From NCBI GenBank assembly GCA_003139735.1, contig PLGA01000008.1, positions 696-8,068 of the forward strand: a DNA stretch of 7,373 nucleotides, given 5' to 3'. Position numbers and translations under genes: made by a program. This DNA is from Bryobacterales bacterium. Lineage in GTDB: Bacteria; Acidobacteriota; Terriglobia; Bryobacterales; Bryobacteraceae. The notes beneath the pieces were generated by a model. The model was not told the DNA's origin. It made no database searches and saw only the letters and a list, made by a program, of their open reading frames with translations. Shown here piece after piece: positions 5,992 through 7,373 of this stretch (its first letter is position 1; every line of letters begins with the position of its first letter).

Positions 5992-6825
5992 ATGCGCCAA
6001 TACGATTTCACATTCTCACGCCGTTTGCCGACGTTCCTGGCAGCCGGCTTCCTGACAATCTTCGCTCAGAGCGCATCCGCGCCAGCCGGACTCACGCACG
6101 CGCAAAAGGAGGAGTTCCTCCTGAAGGCCAAGGTCGTTTCGGTCAAACCGGCGGCTAAGGGGATCACCAATACGGTGAGAGCGACCTTGAGCGACGGGCA
6201 ACTGACTCACGACGTCAGCATCCAGCGGATTGACGAGACCTCGCACAACTTTGAGACCAATATGGGGATGGAGCGGATCTTCCGCGATTCGTGGGAGTTC
6301 AATGTGGCCGCCTACAAACTCGACCGGCTGCTGGGGCTGAACATGATTCCCGCTACGGTGGAGCGCACCTATCAAGGCAGTCACGCGGCCTTCACCTGGT
6401 GGGTCGACGACGTGATGATGGACGAAGGCGAGAGGCAATCCAAGAAACTGCAATCGCCCGACAAGCAGACCTGGAGCGACCAAATGGCTATCGTCAATGT
6501 GTTCGATCAACTGATCTACAACATTGACAGGAACGTGGGGAACCTCCTCTACGACAAGAACTGGCAACTGTGGATGATCGACCACACGCGGGCGTTCCGG
6601 AGCAACCCCGATCTCATGGACGCAAAGGTCCTGAAAAGATGCGATTCCGCGTTGCTGGAGAAAATGAAGCAGCTCGACGCAGCCACTCTGAAAAAGGAGA
6701 TCGGCGCCTACGATGTCGGTAGCGATCAGATCAAGGGGCTGCTGGCCAGGAGAGACAAGATCGTCAAGATTTTCGACCAGAAAGGACTGTCCGCCCTCTA
6801 TACCACGCCGCGCCCACCGGAGTAA
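5992..6825 (+). CDS. Exported protein with PI3K/HipA/FAM20-like kinase-fold signature
   Basis: 277 residues. The N-terminus is a signal peptide: arginines at 10-11, a hydrophobic core at about 12-24, and an ASAPA stretch suggesting cleavage near residues 30-32. The mature protein should be periplasmic or secreted. The C-lobe contains FDQLIYNIDRNVGNLLYD (171-188) and WMIDHTRAF (194-202). This reproduces the Asp-x4-Asn plus downstream Asp pattern of PI3K-, HipA- and FAM20-like kinases: Asp179 and Asn184 as catalytic loop, Asp197 as the metal-binding DFG-equivalent. An AAYKLDRLLGLNMIPATVE segment (106-124) fits the helix-C region. The expected N-lobe Lys in the strand after the glycine-rich turn seems to be Gln78 (HDVSIQRID), so it may be an unusual kinase or a pseudokinase. 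The fold is inferred from motifs only; substrate and activity are unknown. It has its own strong promoter and sits between a transporter gene and a Hanks kinase, all on the + strand. Confidence 0.75.
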   Translation: MRQYDFTFSRRLPTFLAAGFLTIFAQSASAPAGLTHAQKEEFLLKAKVVSVKPAAKGITNTVRATLSDGQLTHDVSIQRIDETSHNFETNMGMERIFRDSWEFNVAAYKLDRLLGLNMIPATVERTYQGSHAAFTWWVDDVMMDEGERQSKKLQSPDKQTWSDQMAIVNVFDQLIYNIDRNVGNLLYDKNWQLWMIDHTRAFRSNPDLMDAKVLKRCDSALLEKMKQLDAATLKKEIGAYDVGSDQIKGLLARRDKIVKIFDQKGLSALYTTPRPPE

Positions 6826-6962
6826 CGGGTCGGGCGGCGAGGCCGGCGGAGTTCCCTTGGCGCCGCGCCCGGCCGATTGCTGATAGCCGTAGGTTGACCC
6901 CCGCGCGCACGCAGGAGCGGCCGGAGCGGCCTATGACGATCCATACGGACGACCGATTCGAC

Positions 6963-6968
6963 TATAAT
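6963..6968 (+). promoter_or_regulatory. -10 promoter element for the downstream kinase gene
   Basis: An exact TATAAT stands 25 nt before the ATG at 6994, predicting a leader of about 19 nt. No recognisable -35 box lies 15-19 bp upstream and there is no extended -10 TG, so an activator or another sigma factor may be involved. The rest of the 168-bp gap 6826-6993 holds only a weak GC-rich imperfect stem. Confidence 0.55.
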
Positions 6969-6980
6969 AGGGTCCGAACA

Positions 6981-6985
6981 TAAGG
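6981..6985 (+). promoter_or_regulatory. Ribosome binding site for the kinase start at 6994
   Basis: TAAGG lies 8 nt before the ATG at 6994, a normal Shine-Dalgarno distance. It supports this ATG as the start of the window-truncated kinase. Confidence 0.6.
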
Positions 6986-6993
6986 TTTGCGCT

Positions 6994-7373
6994 ATGCGCG
7001 AGGGGAACATCTCGCATTACCACCTTCTCGAGAAACTCGGCGAGGGCGCCATGGGTGAGGTTTACCGCGCCGAGGATACTCGCCTGAAACGGACAGTGGC
7101 CCTCAAGTTCCTGTCCGCCGGCCGGGTGACGGATGCCGGGTTGCGGCAACGCTTCCTCCACGAGGCCCAGGCCGCGGCCTCCCTGGACCATTCCAATATC
7201 TGCACGGTCTACGAAGTCGATGACCAGGACGGCGAGATCTTTATCGCCATGGCCTGCATCGACGGTCCTACCTTGCAGAAGAAGATCTCGCAACGCCCCC
7301 TGCAACTGGGGGAAGCCGTCGAGCTTGCGATCCAGATCGGCGAAGGGCTTGAAGCGGCTCACGAGCGCGGCAT
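6994..7373 (+). CDS. Hanks-type Ser/Thr protein kinase, N-terminal part (3' end outside window)
   Basis: The first 126 codons of a kinase, open to the window end. It shows the glycine loop GEGAMGEVY (16-24), the ATP-binding Lys38 in VALK, and a helix-C Glu57 in HEAQA. The hinge region IFIAMACIDGPTL (82-94) and the helix running to AAHERG follow; the HRD catalytic loop should begin just past the window edge. The N-lobe closely parallels the kinase at 2568-3581: both share KLGEG, MG-VYRAED, KRTVALKFL, EAQAA and NICTVY, indicating paralogy. The protein begins almost directly with the kinase domain. Kinases of this kind in acidobacteria often continue into a membrane helix and propeller or TPR repeats, but nothing beyond the N-lobe and hinge can be seen here. 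The start is supported by TAAGG at 6981-6985 and TATAAT at 6963-6968. Confidence 0.93.
   Translation, partial: MREGNISHYHLLEKLGEGAMGEVYRAEDTRLKRTVALKFLSAGRVTDAGLRQRFLHEAQAAASLDHSNICTVYEVDDQDGEIFIAMACIDGPTLQKKISQRPLQLGEAVELAIQIGEGLEAAHERG

Noticed and set aside
5999..6015. Possible twin-arginine (Tat) motif around Arg10-Arg11 of the exported protein
   Set aside because: Only part of the Tat consensus is matched (SRRLPTF), so an ordinary Sec signal peptide is the simpler reading.
6016..6585. 189-codon frame on the minus strand within the exported kinase-like gene
   Set aside because: The + strand frame has a promoter, ribosome site, signal peptide and conserved motifs; the minus frame has none of these.
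6831..6871. GC-rich imperfect stem (CGGGC/GCCCG plus GGCG/CGCC with a 2-nt bulge) after the stop at 6825
   Set aside because: The 21-nt loop, the bulge and the lack of a T-tract make it a poor terminator; such pairings are common by chance in GC-rich DNA.
6989..6999. GCGC-TAT-GCGC dyad spanning the start codon of the kinase at 6994
   Set aside because: A four-base stem with a 3-nt loop is too weak to claim translational control.

Overview
The window is GC-rich, gene-dense DNA. It most likely comes from an Acidobacteriota genome of the Solibacter/Bryobacterales type. That assignment is an inference from the gene content: two Hanks-type Ser/Thr kinases with near-parallel N-lobes, a PD40 (TolB-like) beta-propeller ending in an 'LMLVE-FR' tail of a kind I associate with those genomes, and relatives of the ATP/ADP translocase superfamily. 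No rRNA or other taxonomic marker is present.

Layout, left to right. (1) The 3' end of a PD40 propeller protein on + (to 1015), whose N-terminal effector domain lies off the window. (2) A 78-bp convergent gap with a possible hairpin terminator. (3) On the minus strand, a kinase (3581-2568) followed 103 bp downstream by an ATP/ADP-translocase-like membrane transporter (2464-1094), probably one transcription unit. (4) An 85-bp divergent promoter region. (5) On +, a second member of the same transporter superfamily carrying a long C-terminal helical, HEAT-like domain and apparently starting at TTG (3667-5856). (6) A 135-bp intergenic region with an exact TTGACA-16-TATAAT promoter, two inverted repeats on the promoter elements and a 5'-leader hairpin. 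(7) A gene for an exported protein with the C-lobe signature of PI3K/HipA/FAM20-like atypical kinases (5992-6825). (8) A 168-bp gap with a TATAAT element, leading into (9) the N-terminal 126 codons of another Hanks-type kinase, cut by the window end.

The common theme is phosphotransfer and nucleotide-carrier-like transport. One kinase is predicted to be tail-anchored in the inner membrane, and the two translocase-like proteins lie on either side of its start region. A kinase-fold protein predicted to leave the cytoplasm follows. A functional link, such as the kinase acting on a transporter or the transporters supplying nucleotide for an exported enzyme, is speculation from position. No mobile element, CRISPR array, tRNA or rRNA was seen, and no gene-free stretch exceeds 168 bp.
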